From the NCBI GenBank assembly GCA_000733355.1, contig JNVV01000014.1, positions 62,001 through 126,000 on the forward strand: a DNA stretch of 64,000 nucleotides. The letters run 5' to 3'. The DNA is from Falciphora oryzae. Its lineage: Eukaryota; Ascomycota; Sordariomycetes; Magnaporthales; Magnaporthaceae. Under the pieces are notes generated by a model, which was not told the origin of the DNA, ran no database searches, and saw only the letters and a list, made by a program, of their open reading frames with translations. Below, one piece after another: positions 22,180 to 32,640 of this stretch (position 1 is its first letter; each line of letters starts with the position of its first letter). The position numbers were made by a program, and so were the translations under genes.

Positions 22180-23450
22180 ACGGTATTCTCGATTCTCCTG
22201 AACGCGTCCATTCCCTCGCTCTCGTCCCAGAGCTCCATCCATCACCCTCTGCTTATGGTCCGAGTTGGAGGGCACGTCCTCGACCGCCGCAACTACTTGC
22301 TTGGCTCTAGGTGGCCCGTCTTGAGGGTTGTGCGCACGTAGCATACGTTGGGCTTGTCGGCATTGACGCCGCCCACCACCACCGGAACACCGTCCACGGC
22401 ACTTTGCGTGACGCTGCCGTACCATGCCTGTTGAAGACGAGAAGATGGCCGTCAGAAACACGTCTCTGGAGTAGAGCGGAGGAGCGTAGAGGACCCCGGC
22501 TTACGTTGGTGACAAGCACACCCGCGCAGGTATGGAAGGATGGAGTTGTAATGCAAGTAGTTTGGCCATCTTGGCGCTCGCCAGCAGCTCGATCCCGTAA
22601 GGCAACTTTGCGCCCCGGCGCCGAGAGTCCCGACGACTAGAACGTCGGCGCGATCTGCGGCTGTGGATGGCCGGGAGGAGTAGATAGGTGTAGTCGGGTT
22701 CGCTCTAGCCCCGTGCCACGAAGACGAGTTTCTTCTTCGAGGCTCTCGCTGTGCGGGGTAAGCGTCGCCTTGCCCGGCGCTTACAAGATGCCCTCCATGT
22801 AGCCCGCCACCTCGCGCGTGCAGTCCATCTCAGGGAGCTGCTCGTTCGCGCGCGTGGCTGACTCAGCAGTGGGGGCGCGGTGCTCGGCATCCAGGCGCTC
22901 GTACCGCTTGCGTCCCTCGGCCGACGGGTTCGGCAGCGCGTGCACCATCAGCGGCGGCGCGTCTACGCTGAAGACGGTCAGCATGGGTCGTATGCACCGC
23001 GACAACAGGCGGCAGCGTCTTGTAGCCCCGGGGAGCGGCGCCCCGTGGCGCAGCGGCAGCGTGCCGTCCGCCACGGTCTCCCCTAGGATCAACATGCTGG
23101 CGGCCTGGCCCCGTGCTCGGCGCGACACCTGCTCGAGGGCCCGCCTTGCAGTGCTTGCACACGCCTTCGGCGTGGGGCCGCGTGTTGATGGAGAAAAGGA
23201 AGCTGGCGGGCCTTGTTCGGTCGCGGGAAGCTGCCGTCCGTGGTCATGTGTTCGTCGAGGAGGGCGACGGCTGGCCGCGAGGCGGCTGAAGCCGTGGAAG
23301 ACGCTGGCCGAACTTGCCGGTGTAGACGAACCAGATATCGGAGGCGCGCGAGGCCAAGTGCTTGATAAGGCAGAGTACGGGCACTGTGTTGCCCGGCGCC
23401 GAGCAGGCCACGGCGACCACCACGGATTTTTTTTTTTTTTTCGTCTTGTG
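22180..23450 (-). pseudogene. Decayed UDP-glycosyltransferase (GT1 family)
   Basis: Pieces of one glycosyltransferase can be followed on the minus strand in changing frames. The N-terminal piece (about 23430-23250) reads VVVAVACSAPGNTVPVLCLI and continues KHLASRASDIWFVYTGKF, the usual acceptor-domain start. The middle piece (about 23110-22790) contains ASMLILGETVADGTLPL, TVFSVDAPP and AEGRKRYERLD, then stops. The C-terminal piece (about 22530-22250) has VLVTN, a plausible GT-AG intron, then WYGSVTQSAVDGVPVVVGG and NADKPNV, corresponding to the nucleotide-sugar-binding N-G-G-x-G-S...GVPxVV signature. Several in-frame stops and frame changes separate the pieces, so the gene is not functional as read. 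A 15-base A tract (T on + at 23427-23441) lies inside the N-terminal coding part. Confidence 0.7.
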
Positions 23451-23909
23451 GCGTGGTTTCTGCAGCAAAGGAGATGGGGAGGACGAGAGGAGGGGTAGAG
23501 ACACGAACACAGACCAGGACCCCCAGATGCAAAGTCCTAGGATGGCGCCGTATCTACACGTCCTTCACGCGAGGCCATCTACGTCTCAGGCGCTCAACAC
23601 CGAGGCCAGGGGTCATATCCTCAGGAAGACCAATCTCAACCACACTGAAGAACGCAACATGCACTGACCTAGGTCATCACGCTCGGAAGTTCGTCGTGAG
23701 TCAACTCTGCTCCGAATTGTAATTCGTGATTTCTATTCTCGTCATTTTCTCCTCCAAATTCCAGCTACGCTACTCGAGGGGAGAGGGGGGATCCTTGGTA
23801 TCCTGTAGCGAAAATGTACTCGAGTTGTACTCAATCGATCTCCCATTGGAAGGAAGACAATCCTTTCTAACTGAGCTGAGCCACAGGTCCGCACCGGGCG
23901 GCTTGACTG

Positions 23910-25420
23910 TAGGCTGCTTGCTTGATCTAGCATCGGTTCTTCACTCCAAAGGCACGACTTCAGCCAGGAGTCCTTGGCCGACGCCGCCTACCCGTAATTA
24001 CTAGAGCTCGAGAAAACTACACAAGGAGACTGTACTCTTCCTCGCGATCCGATCTTCCGGGACTTGGAAGCCAGTGATGAGAAGACCATAGGAGAGCCTA
24101 TCCAACCGCCTTTGGCGGTAGGATAATGATTTGATCTTGCGCCGAATCCAAACCTCCGAGGAACAGTCTACACCAAGGAGGCACGCTAAACGAGCGCAGC
24201 TGGGGGCAATACTTTATTGGCCCGGAGTTAGCAATGTGCACTTGCCCTGCTCCGATCTTCCGTGGTCTGGAAGTCGGCTCTTTGAACGCATGGTTCGTCC
24301 CCTGGCAGCTGCCGGGAGGGGGGAGGAGGAAGGGGAGGGACTTCTGATTTTGCGCCGTAGTAAACCTCGATGAGTAGGTTCGATCAAAGAGGCCTCACCG
24401 CCACACGAACGCAACTGGAAGGGGACTTGTGTGTCCCATGATCAGTGGGAACTGTACCTGCACCGTTGTATCTGAGCGTCCTCTCTCTGGAAGCCAGCTA
24501 TTCAGCGGTGCGTGCGTCGGCTTCGGCAGTCGTCCTTGGCGGACGAGCATCGGGGCCTTGCTTGATCTTGCGCCTGCTAATTCCCTATAATGACACCGGT
24601 GTTAGCAAGATAGTCTGTCTTAGCGGCGCTGTCAAATGGGGTGCCGGACAAAACACTAGCACGAGCTGTGCGCGCCCGGGTTTCTGAGATCCCTCGTGTG
24701 AGGAGGAAGTCAGCATTGTGGACGCACGCCGGCCTCGGGGGATCCGCCCGTGGGCGGCTTGCCTCGAGGCCGGGCTTGATCTGCGCTGCCTGGTTACTCG
24801 TCAAGTGCGCGAGGCGGTCAGGAAGAGCATTGGGCAGCGCCTGTATCCCCCACCATATCAAAGGGGATGTTCTCGACAGTCTCTCTGTCTCTCCATGGGA
24901 GGTCAGAAGTTGACGCCGAGCCGTGACCTGGAGAGGCACTTGGGGGGCGGCCTTCCAGCGGTTGCTCTGCGCTGCCTGGTTACTCTGTCGAGTGCGCGAG
25001 GCGGTCAGGAAGGGCATTGGGCAGCGTGTGTAGTCCTATCTCGAAGGAATATGCTCTGCAGCCCTTCTGACTCTCGATGGGAGGTCGGGAAGTGACACCG
25101 AGCGGGTTCGATCTGCGCTGCCTGGTTACTCTTCAAGTGCGCGAGGCATCAAGAAAAGCATTGAGCAGCGCGTGTGGTTGACCTCGGGGAATGTGCTCTG
25201 CAACCTTTCCGGGTCTCGAGAGGAGGTCGGGAAGTTGTGCTTAAGCGGGTTCGATCTGCGCCGCCTGGTTACTCCTCAAGTGCGCGAGGCGGTCAAGAAG
25301 AGCATTGGGCAGCGCCTAGATCACAAGGGGGAGAGGTGTTCTCCGCGATTTTCTGATTCTCCATGGGAGATCGAGAAATGATGCCGAGCCGGAGCTCTGG
25401 ATCCACGTTTGACGGCTTCA
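23910..25420. repeat. Diverged tandem repeat array, units of about 210 then about 145 bp
   Basis: A recurring core related to CTTGATCTTGCGCC / GATCTGCGCTGCCTGGTTAC appears near 23921, 24132, 24346, 24563, 24776, 24963, 25109 and 25251. Spacing is about 211, 214, 217 and 213, then 187, 146 and 142 bp. The last four units are the best conserved: each has CTGGTTACTC, CAAGTGCGCGAGGC or close, AGCATTGGGCAGCG, and about 100 bp later a CTC-x-ATGGGAGGTC-like segment. Earlier units share a CCGATCTTCC...GGAAG block (24049 and 24252). No transposase or other protein was recognised. Confidence 0.6.
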
Positions 25421-25624
25421 CCAAAGGCGGTTGATGTTGCTCTGCAATTTTGTTTCAAGGCCACGCTTAGACCAGGAAGTGAACAACAGAGCGTTCATCA
25501 TAAGGGTGAGAGAGGTGAGGTTGGAGGACAGGGGCGCGAGAGTAAGGTCGATGTGTGAATACAAAGAATGAAATGAAATGAGGGCCGTGGTGTTGGAAAA
25601 CAAGAGAAGGGGGGGTTGGGGGGG

Positions 25625-26330
25625 TTAGAAGGCTTGTGAAGCTTGGAAGGCATCTTGGCAGCGGCATCGTGCCGGTTGGTTTGAGTCGCGAAAGGCGAAA
25701 CTCTGGAGAGATAGCCTAGCAACGAGCATGGCATATCTGAAGTCGCCTTGGCCCATCGCACTTGTGGTGGGCTCAATTTGAGGAAGACATTCTGTGATTG
25801 AGAAGCAACAAGTATGTCAGTAAATATATAGGTTCTTGACGACAACCGTTGGCAGGAAACGGCGCTGAATATCATGAATTACCTGTCCGGCTTACTGCTT
25901 GGTCCAGGTTGCTCAATGACAGGCACTCGATGGTGATGAAGAGGAGCCAGGCTTTAGCCATGCCGACAAAGCGCCTTGATGGAATGATGCTGATGGATGT
26001 ACTGGGATGGAATGAGTTAGCATTGAGAAGATAGAAAGGGCAAGAGACTGGGGGTACTTGGACATGGACAACCTCGATAGTGGCTTACCTCTGATGATGC
26101 GGATCCGACGACGAGGTCTGGCCGCCAGCATGCCTGGACTTCTTGAACGCAGGGGAAGGGTGATCTGAGATGGATGCACGTTGAATGGACTTGAGGATGC
26201 ATAAGGCCGAAGTCGCTGGGGTTGACTTGTGTGATGCGTCTAGATCTGTGGGCTCGCAGATCCGAGCGGGCGCGAGTGCCAGTAGCTTTTGTTCAGTTTC
26301 TTGGAATAGACTCAAGCAACGAGGATCTGT
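25625..26330 (-). ncRNA. Possible spliced transcript, non-coding or with a small ORF
   Basis: Two well-formed introns are visible on the minus strand: 26088-26002 (GTAAGC ... ATGCTAACTC ... CCCAG) and 25882-25792 (GTAATTC ... TACTGACAT ... CACAG). An acceptor-like TTTCTAAC...CAACAG near 26325 suggests a third. The upstream sequence to about 26430 is a CAACAACAACAACC-type leader. Splicing leaves a frame open across all three exons to a TAA at 25625-25627, but it has no ATG in the first exon; the first in-frame ATG in exon 2 would start MAKAWLLFITIECLSLSNLD, about 80 aa. No family is recognised. It may be a small protein gene or an lncRNA. Confidence 0.3.
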
Positions 26331-27954
26331 TGCTTTGTTGTGTTAGAAACCTCTTGCGTGCAATGGATGAGATATTATGGGATGGGGTGATGGATGATGG
26401 TTGTTGTTGTTGTTATGGGAGAGATGGAGGTGGGAGTTAGAAGGTGGCGGGGGAAATTTTTGAAGTGCGCGCGGAGGGGAATTTTTGACTGTTTGTTTTT
26501 ATTTTTGAAAATTGCCAGCGCGGGTGGGGTTTTCTGCTCTAGATTTGTGCCTGGAACCACTTACCTGCTGTTCGAACCTGGCCTCAGCTTGCCCTAGGCC
26601 ACAGGCCTGCCTGCCCTGGCTCGCTTGGTCGACCGTCCTACTGGTCTGGTCAGATAGCTCTGCCCAGTAGAGCTTTTGCGGGAGGGCTTTTCCGCGGCTG
26701 CCATGAGGCTGGACTTCTTGTTTGATCTGGAATCAGTGCATCTGCCTTGTGTCACAGCAGCGTGGGGCTTTGGCTGTCTCGCTCTGCGCGCTACTTGGCG
26801 GCGTGGCAGTCCTTTTGTCGGTGACTTGCCACCCTGACGTGATACCAAATAGCCAGAAAAGGTTGACGAAGAAAAGAGTCGGGCGAAGGGAGTGGGAGGA
26901 CGTGTTTGGTGGGGAAGAACGAAAAGGCAAGTAGCAAAAGTCTTGGAAGGAGGACTGCCTTGGGGAAGAAGTGTGATGGCGTGGAAGGTCGCGCTGGTAT
27001 GGAGCGACTGGGTGGCGCATGGTGGAAAGGAGATCATCTAGGAGATGATCTTCTGTTGGCGTATCTCTTCTGCTGCTTGGACTTGGGAAAAGATGCAAAA
27101 TATGTTGCGTGGTGGGCGGTGATATCAGGATGACTGAAAGATTGAGGGAAGACTTTGGGGCTGATGTTTTGGAGCAGAAGAAGAAGGAAAATGAGGAGGA
27201 GGAGAACCAAAACATAAAGAAGAGGAAAGTGGGTCCGAAGGCGCGAGCCCAAGCGTGCGTAGACTCCCTCTGAGTTGCCAGAACCAGGCAGTCCCCTGTC
27301 CTTCCCACGGGTAACGTGACTTCTCTTAGGGCAACGGGCAGGGAACTGCACTGGCCGTGCTTCCATGGTCTTCCAGAGCGCGTATCAAAGTACCCCGCTC
27401 ACATCTGCCAGCCGCTTGCGGCGTCAGGTGCTAGGCAAGCCAACAAGCTTGGCTGGGCATGCTCTTCGGCAGGGGGATAGACGTGCGTCACCACTTCCTC
27501 GTTTTGCAGAGCAAGCAGGGAGCCGTACGGCCAAAATACAAGGAACAGGCCGGGTACAAATATCACGGGGAAATAGCCAGTCGGCACTTTTAGCAGGCAG
27601 GTTTGTATATATAGCTTCTTCATTTACATGGAACCATTATTGATGCGTGTGTGTCTAATTACAATATGACAACTGCCTGGATTCTCGTGACCAAGCGGGC
27701 TGCCAGAGAGGGCTCCGAAGGCTATCCCCTAGGTAGTACGCATAGTAGATGGGCAGGCTAGTCCAGCAATGCCACGCCCTTTTGTCTACAAGCTTCGGCA
27801 TCTTGTCTATATCGCCGCCTCGAGACAGACCGATCTCGCCCCCAGGATCTTGTCGGGCCTTCAAAGGTCACTCATAGGTAAGCCCGAAGTTCGGGGTACT
27901 TAAAGGCCCAGTGATCCTCTACTGACATTCTGCTTCCTGCTCCTCTCCCTTCCT
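26331..27954. other. Intergenic region
   Basis: The minus strand is pyrimidine-rich and gives long but compositionally biased frames (S/P/T/F-rich) without domains. I do not support a gene here beyond a possible 5' end of the spliced transcript to its left. Confidence 0.4.
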
Positions 27955-29109
27955 TTATGGCCCCTTCTTCCACTCAGCTTGCTTCTCCTGATGTTTGTTG
28001 ACCATGCCTTTGCCAGCAAAGGAATGTCTCGGGAACATCTTGCCCGGCAGAATGCCCCATTCCTCACGAGGGATAGGCACGAATGGTAGACGGGCGATGT
28101 TGACTAGGCAGCCGTCTTCCTCGACCCTCTCGTGCCGTGCCATGGCCTCGGCCGCATGTGCCCGAGACCGCCGGGCAGCCAGCAACTTGTGCCTCTTCTC
28201 CAGCCTCTTGTGTTTGTGAAAGGCCAGACGGGCCTCCTTGGCTCTGTCAGGGGAGGGTGGCGTGTTACCGTGGCCGCGGCGCTTGGGGACCCTGATCTTT
28301 GGCCTATCATCTAGAATCGGGGTCAAGTGGGGCGTCTGTTTCCTCTCCTCGGGTGCAACGCCCTCTGTATTGTTCTCTTTGGGGAGTTGTCGCTTCGGAT
28401 TTTCTTTCTCTAGTACGTTGGTGTTGAAAAAGATGATCGGTGGATCGCGGGATACGCGCTTCTGCTTCTTGCGACCAGCGGCCGCTTGGCTGTCGCCTTC
28501 TTCAGTCCGCTGCCTCTTGATGCAAGACTCCGCTGGCATCTGTGTAGCGCTCTTGGGCGGGCAGTTGTCATTGGAGTGGTGATCACTTGGTATACTAGTG
28601 GTAGCACCGGAGGGTGTCAGCTTCGAAACGGACCCCTGGGAGAGCTGAGGGACCTGTCTGCGGTCGGGCGTATGACGTATGTCCTCTGAGCCGATGAGAC
28701 TCGAGTTGACCCCTCGCCGGCCCTTTGCCCCCGTCCTGAACCCAGCTGGTACGCGTGGATGAGGCTGAGGGCTCTTTGTAGCGGACTCCGGCCGGCCTTT
28801 GACAGAGAAGGCGGGGCTTTGGCTCTGCTGGCTCCCCGGAGGCTTGCCAATGTCACTAGCATCTTGCTGTGGCCTCGACTGAGAGGCCGGGCGAGCGTGA
28901 GGCCTGACATCGTTGGCTGGAGAGGATGGCCGCTCGTATTCTGGAGCTGCAATTCTGTCGCTTCGATGATTCTGTAGAGATTGACGAAGGTACCAAGCTT
29001 CCCTTACCGCAATTCTCCAGGGGCGTGCCGAAAAACGACGACGGAGTTTGATATCATCAGCGCCCTTCCACTCGGGATCGTTACGCATGGCGACTTCTTG
29101 GTAGTCCAT
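27955..29109 (-). CDS. Basic, largely disordered protein, probably nuclear, unknown
   Basis: The uninterrupted frame encodes 384 aa. The N-terminal 45 residues (MDYQEVAMRNDPEWKGADDI...WRIAVREAWYL) look folded. The middle is rich in S, P, Q, R and K with several basic clusters that could be nuclear localisation signals (IKRQRTEE, GRKKQKRVSRD, KIRVPKRRG). A helical, strongly charged stretch AFHKHKRLEKRHKLLAARRS precedes a conserved-looking C-terminal segment with PFVPIPREEWGILPGKMFP. I recognise no named domain. Codon use is normal for the window and the frame is long and ATG-started, so a real gene is likely. Confidence 0.7.
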   Translation of the reverse strand: MDYQEVAMRNDPEWKGADDIKLRRRFSARPWRIAVREAWYLRQSLQNHRSDRIAAPEYERPSSPANDVRPHARPASQSRPQQDASDIGKPPGSQQSQSPAFSVKGRPESATKSPQPHPRVPAGFRTGAKGRRGVNSSLIGSEDIRHTPDRRQVPQLSQGSVSKLTPSGATTSIPSDHHSNDNCPPKSATQMPAESCIKRQRTEEGDSQAAAGRKKQKRVSRDPPIIFFNTNVLEKENPKRQLPKENNTEGVAPEERKQTPHLTPILDDRPKIRVPKRRGHGNTPPSPDRAKEARLAFHKHKRLEKRHKLLAARRSRAHAAEAMARHERVEEDGCLVNIARLPFVPIPREEWGILPGKMFPRHSFAGKGMVNKHQEKQAEWKKGP

Positions 29110-30421
29110 TGTCGGTGTAATTGTGTGTTATAAAGTGCTTTCCATGTTTAAAAACAACTTCTGGGGTGATAGGCGCGAAGGAGCGCGTGCTGATATACAC
29201 AGCTTCCGGAATATTGTTGTCCGCTGTCGAGTGTGATTGCTTGAGAAAAGACAAAGCTGGACGCAAGCTGCCCACTTTTTCCCACCCGAAGTCGGCATTT
29301 TTTCTCCTCGCTGCACAAAGAGTGCCAGGTTTACGCAACCAGAAAGAGCACAGCTGGGACAAAGGGGAGGTTCTATCTTTAGGACAAAGAGCGCTTTGCA
29401 TCCCCAGTCCTTCCTTTCATGTCATGGGTACCAAGCTTTTGGCTGCTTTTATTGGCCTGGTTACCTGGTGAAACTTTTCCGAGGCTGGAGGGGCAGCTGA
29501 TGCGCGTGTCTCACGACGATGCAGCGGCACAACGAGGGCAGACATGGGCAAAACCATAAATCTACGCTGCCCCTTGGAGGGTCTGTCGATTCAAACTCTG
29601 GCTTAGTGAAATGAAAAGCTCTATCAAACCGGACCGTCAACGCAAACTTTGATGGGAAGAAAAAGGGAAAGAAGCTGGGAAGGAATAGGAGCCCAAAGCT
29701 TCAGTGGAAGGAGGAAAAAGGATGGAAAGAGAACCAGGGGTCAGAATGAACCTCTGCGAGCTTATATAAACGACAAACAGTCAAGAGCGGCGCTGCACAG
29801 CGCAGGCAAGGCTCGCTCCAAATACCTCTAAATCTGGAACCATGGGTCTTGTGTAGGTCACTTACGGAGCTGTAGAATCAGCTCACTCGTATTTGATTGC
29901 ATTTTTATGCACAAAATGGTCCATCATTCTGATGGACCCTGAGTGGCTGGGTGCGGTGACGCAACCTGCCAGCTGTTGGGGTTGAGGATATAACCCATCG
30001 TAAAGTACCATGCATCTGTGCCTACCAGGTCATTGTCTCCTTCGTATTACGTCTGCCTGATACAGCCAATGGCTGACAAACAAGATGCATGTAAGCACGC
30101 GGTGGATCTGGGCGGTGGGGGCCGGCCAAGACCAGATGGTGCCCCGGTTTTGCTGCTCATAGGCCACGACCGAGGGCCACGGTATTGCAGCGCCCCTCGT
30201 TGGTTCCTGGATATCGGCCGGCGTGGGGCCGGAAAGCTTCCAGGCTTCGCATTCCTTCCGTGTTGGAGATCCTCTCATCGTGAGAATGGGACTGCCACGC
30301 TGCCACAAAAGCCCGCAGGATCCCAAGCAGCGTCCTGTTCCCTCCCTTGACCAGCCAGGTATGTTGTCAACCATCTCTATCTCGCTCCCGCCCTCGGCAG
30401 CCTCTGGGAGCCACCGGGAAG
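29110..30421. other. Divergent intergenic region
   Basis: It lies between the start of the minus-strand basic protein and the start of the Kre9-like gene. No gene, repeat or RNA is supported. Confidence 0.5.
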
Positions 30422-31635
30422 ATGGACATCGTCGCCCGGATCCGTTTCTTGTTCACGGCATTTGTCATCGTCGCTGTCCTCTCAAATGGCGTGGGTGCGC
30501 AAGCAGTCGCACTGCCCACGAAGCCTAGCGCAAATGAGGTGATCGAGGCAGGCACAACGTACAATATCGAGTGGAAGGTGGTCAACAAGACAGCGATGAT
30601 GAAAGTGTTTTTGGTCGATGCATCTGAGCCACCAATCAACCGGAGGCTGGAAGATATCTCCTCCAAGTACGTCGAGCACTATCCACGAAGTTTGTCTAGG
30701 CGCTGGCTCTCCTTACCAGCCGATAATTGAGATCTTCCGCTGACCTATCTTGCTTCTTACCCAGCGTCAACGTGTCGGATGCGTCGCTAGAATGGCCCAT
30801 AGACGGTGGGAGAACATGGAACTCGAGCGCTCCTTATATTATCTGTATGATGGGGCACCCCGCCGAGAACCTGGCCAATGTGTGTACCGACAAATTCAGC
30901 ATCCGGAACAAAGCCTCAGGGCAACTCGGCCCAGCAAATAATGGCACCCAGGGCGGAAAATCGCCATCTCCTGGCCCCAGCCCTCTTGGTGGACTGGGTA
31001 CCCCAGCAATGGCGGGAATCGCGGCAGTCGCCGTGCTCTCGGTCCTTCTCGCTGCACTTTTCGCCTTTTTCTACGCGCGACATCGACGAGGGTTGCGGAG
31101 GGGAGCCCGAGGCAACGAAGAAGATGGCGACCAGAAGGATAGCGCTGCCAGCGGGGCTTCTACCAGCGGAGTAGCCACGAGGGGAGCTGCTACCGCCTCT
31201 GGCTTATCCAAGGCCGAGTTGGAGGGCACCGAGGGACACTGCTCCTCTTCCGGGGCCGAGGCGGGGGCGCTCGCGCTCAAGCCGGAGCTGATGGAGAAGG
31301 AAAAGCCACACGAGCTTGGCAGGGCAGACAACAATCGGAATCTCCCTAGCGAGTACGAGGTCTACGAGATGGGCGACAGCGAGCGTACGGAACTGGCGGA
31401 TCCAGACACGCCCGAGAGCATCCCGCCCACGGAACCCACGAAGGGGGCTGAGCCAAAGATCAGCGGGGGATGGAGCCGCGGGCGTGAGGAGCACACTCCA
31501 GAAACCGGCGGGATGTCGCAGGAAGAGATCAAGAGGCAGACACGGATCCGAGAGATTGAGGAGGTGTCTCGGAGGCTGAAGGAGGAGCTCGAGAAGCTGA
31601 GCCCAGGTGGTTCTGGATCAAGGTCGAGGTTCTGA
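30422..31635 (+). CDS. Single-pass surface protein with Kre9/Knh1-like ectodomain
   Basis: Exons 30422-30666 and 30765-31635 give 371 aa; the intron is GT-AG and in frame. A signal peptide (RFLFTAFVIVAVLSNGVGA) is followed by an ectodomain of about 130 residues. Its opening, ANEVIEAGTTYNIEWKVVNK ... MKVFLVD, matches the N-terminal Kre9/Knh1 (PF10342) immunoglobulin-like fold found in fungal wall and GPI proteins. There is then a PSPGPSP linker, one TM segment (AMAGIAAVAVLSVLLAALFAFFY) with a basic RHRRGLRR stop-transfer, and a cytosolic tail of about 200 residues that is acidic and A/S/E-rich and ends in a probable coiled coil (EEIKRQTRIREIEEVSRRLK). A wall sensor or adhesion role is inferred from architecture only. 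Confidence 0.8.
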
Positions 31636-32159
31636 GAAAGAGACGACGCTCCCCGGCTCCGGTGGCCAGCTAATTATGGCGAACCAGGCTCGTTTTAATA
31701 CGAAAGAAAAACAGTGATATCCTCAAGCGATGGTTTGGCTCCGCCCATTGCGCTTAGTGCTTCTCGCTCGTTGCCCTCTACTCGTGAGCACCACTTGGCC
31801 TTGCATGAGCCACCAGAGCAGAGCGTGCCGTCGCCGCCCGAACCTTGGAGCCCAAAGATGGAACGTTTCTGCCACGTTATCCACCCAGTTCTCCGCAGGG
31901 CTCCTTTTGCAAAGCCAGAAGTGTTAACTGACTATCGACAGCCCGATATGTGAGTATTTATCTGACTGAAATTCCCCTGGAATAACAACTGATGGCCCAA
32001 GCCACGCGTTCAATGAAGTCTATTCGAAATCTCCTGTCGGGTCCGATCCCTTCTATTTCCAGATATTCCAATATCCTGTCCCATATACTCTTAACGTGGC
32101 TGCGGCGGCCCTTGAGAACTTGGCCGAAATATCCCCTCACGGGAACAGCTGGCCATTAT
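31636..32159. other. Intergenic region
   Basis: No supportable gene is seen. Short frames on both strands lack domains. Confidence 0.4.
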
Positions 32160-32640
32160 TGCTTGGCGTTGGAGAGGTTCTTCCGTTGCTGTGAGCCCGA
32201 GGTGAAAACGCTGGTCTCCGTGCCATCCAGCACGCCCCGGTAGAAGTCCCGGAGAGTATGCGGCTTGAGGTGGGGTAGAGTTTGAAGATGTCGAGGTAGC
32301 CGAGGTAGTCGGCCACCTCTGGCGTGCTGTCACCGCGGACCATGAGAGAGTAGGAGTACTGCTCTATAGCCACGTCGACAAATGCACCCATGTCCTTGGG
32401 GCTGTGGGCGAGCTTCGCCTTGCCTGCGGAAATGAAGTCCTCCATCTCCCCCTTTGAGCGCTGCAATCCACAGCAAGTTCATTAAGGTTTGGTTAGTGTT
32501 GTTCTCCTGCGGGGGTGCAAGCCCTTCCGAGGTCCAGGCCTTCATCCGCAAGATCTGCACCACGGTCGTCACAATGCCGGTCGAGACAAGGGAGGAGCTC
32601 TCGCCTACCGGTCTGCTACGCTGCGGAAAAGCCAAAGCAG
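32160..32640 (-). pseudogene. Coding-like fragment of an unrecognised gene
   Basis: On the minus strand an acceptor-like CTTTTCCGCAG at about 32630 opens a segment SSLVSTGIVTTVVQILRM. A second acceptor (GTGGATTGCAG, about 32463) opens MEDFISAGKAKLAH...GAFVDVAIEQYSYSLMVRGD and STPEVADYLGYLDIF. A one-base frame change near 32285 then gives LPHLKPHTLRDFYRGVLDGT up to a TAA near 32158. Codon choice and amino-acid pattern look coding, but no intact start or clean donor sites are found. It is either a gene with exons I could not resolve or a remnant. No family recognised. Confidence 0.35.

Noticed and set aside
23812..23892. tRNA-like A box (TGGCTCAGCTCAG) and weak B box (GATCGATT) on the minus strand
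   Set aside because: D, anticodon and T arms do not pair acceptably and no acceptor stem closes, so it is not a tRNA gene. A SINE relic is possible but unsupported.
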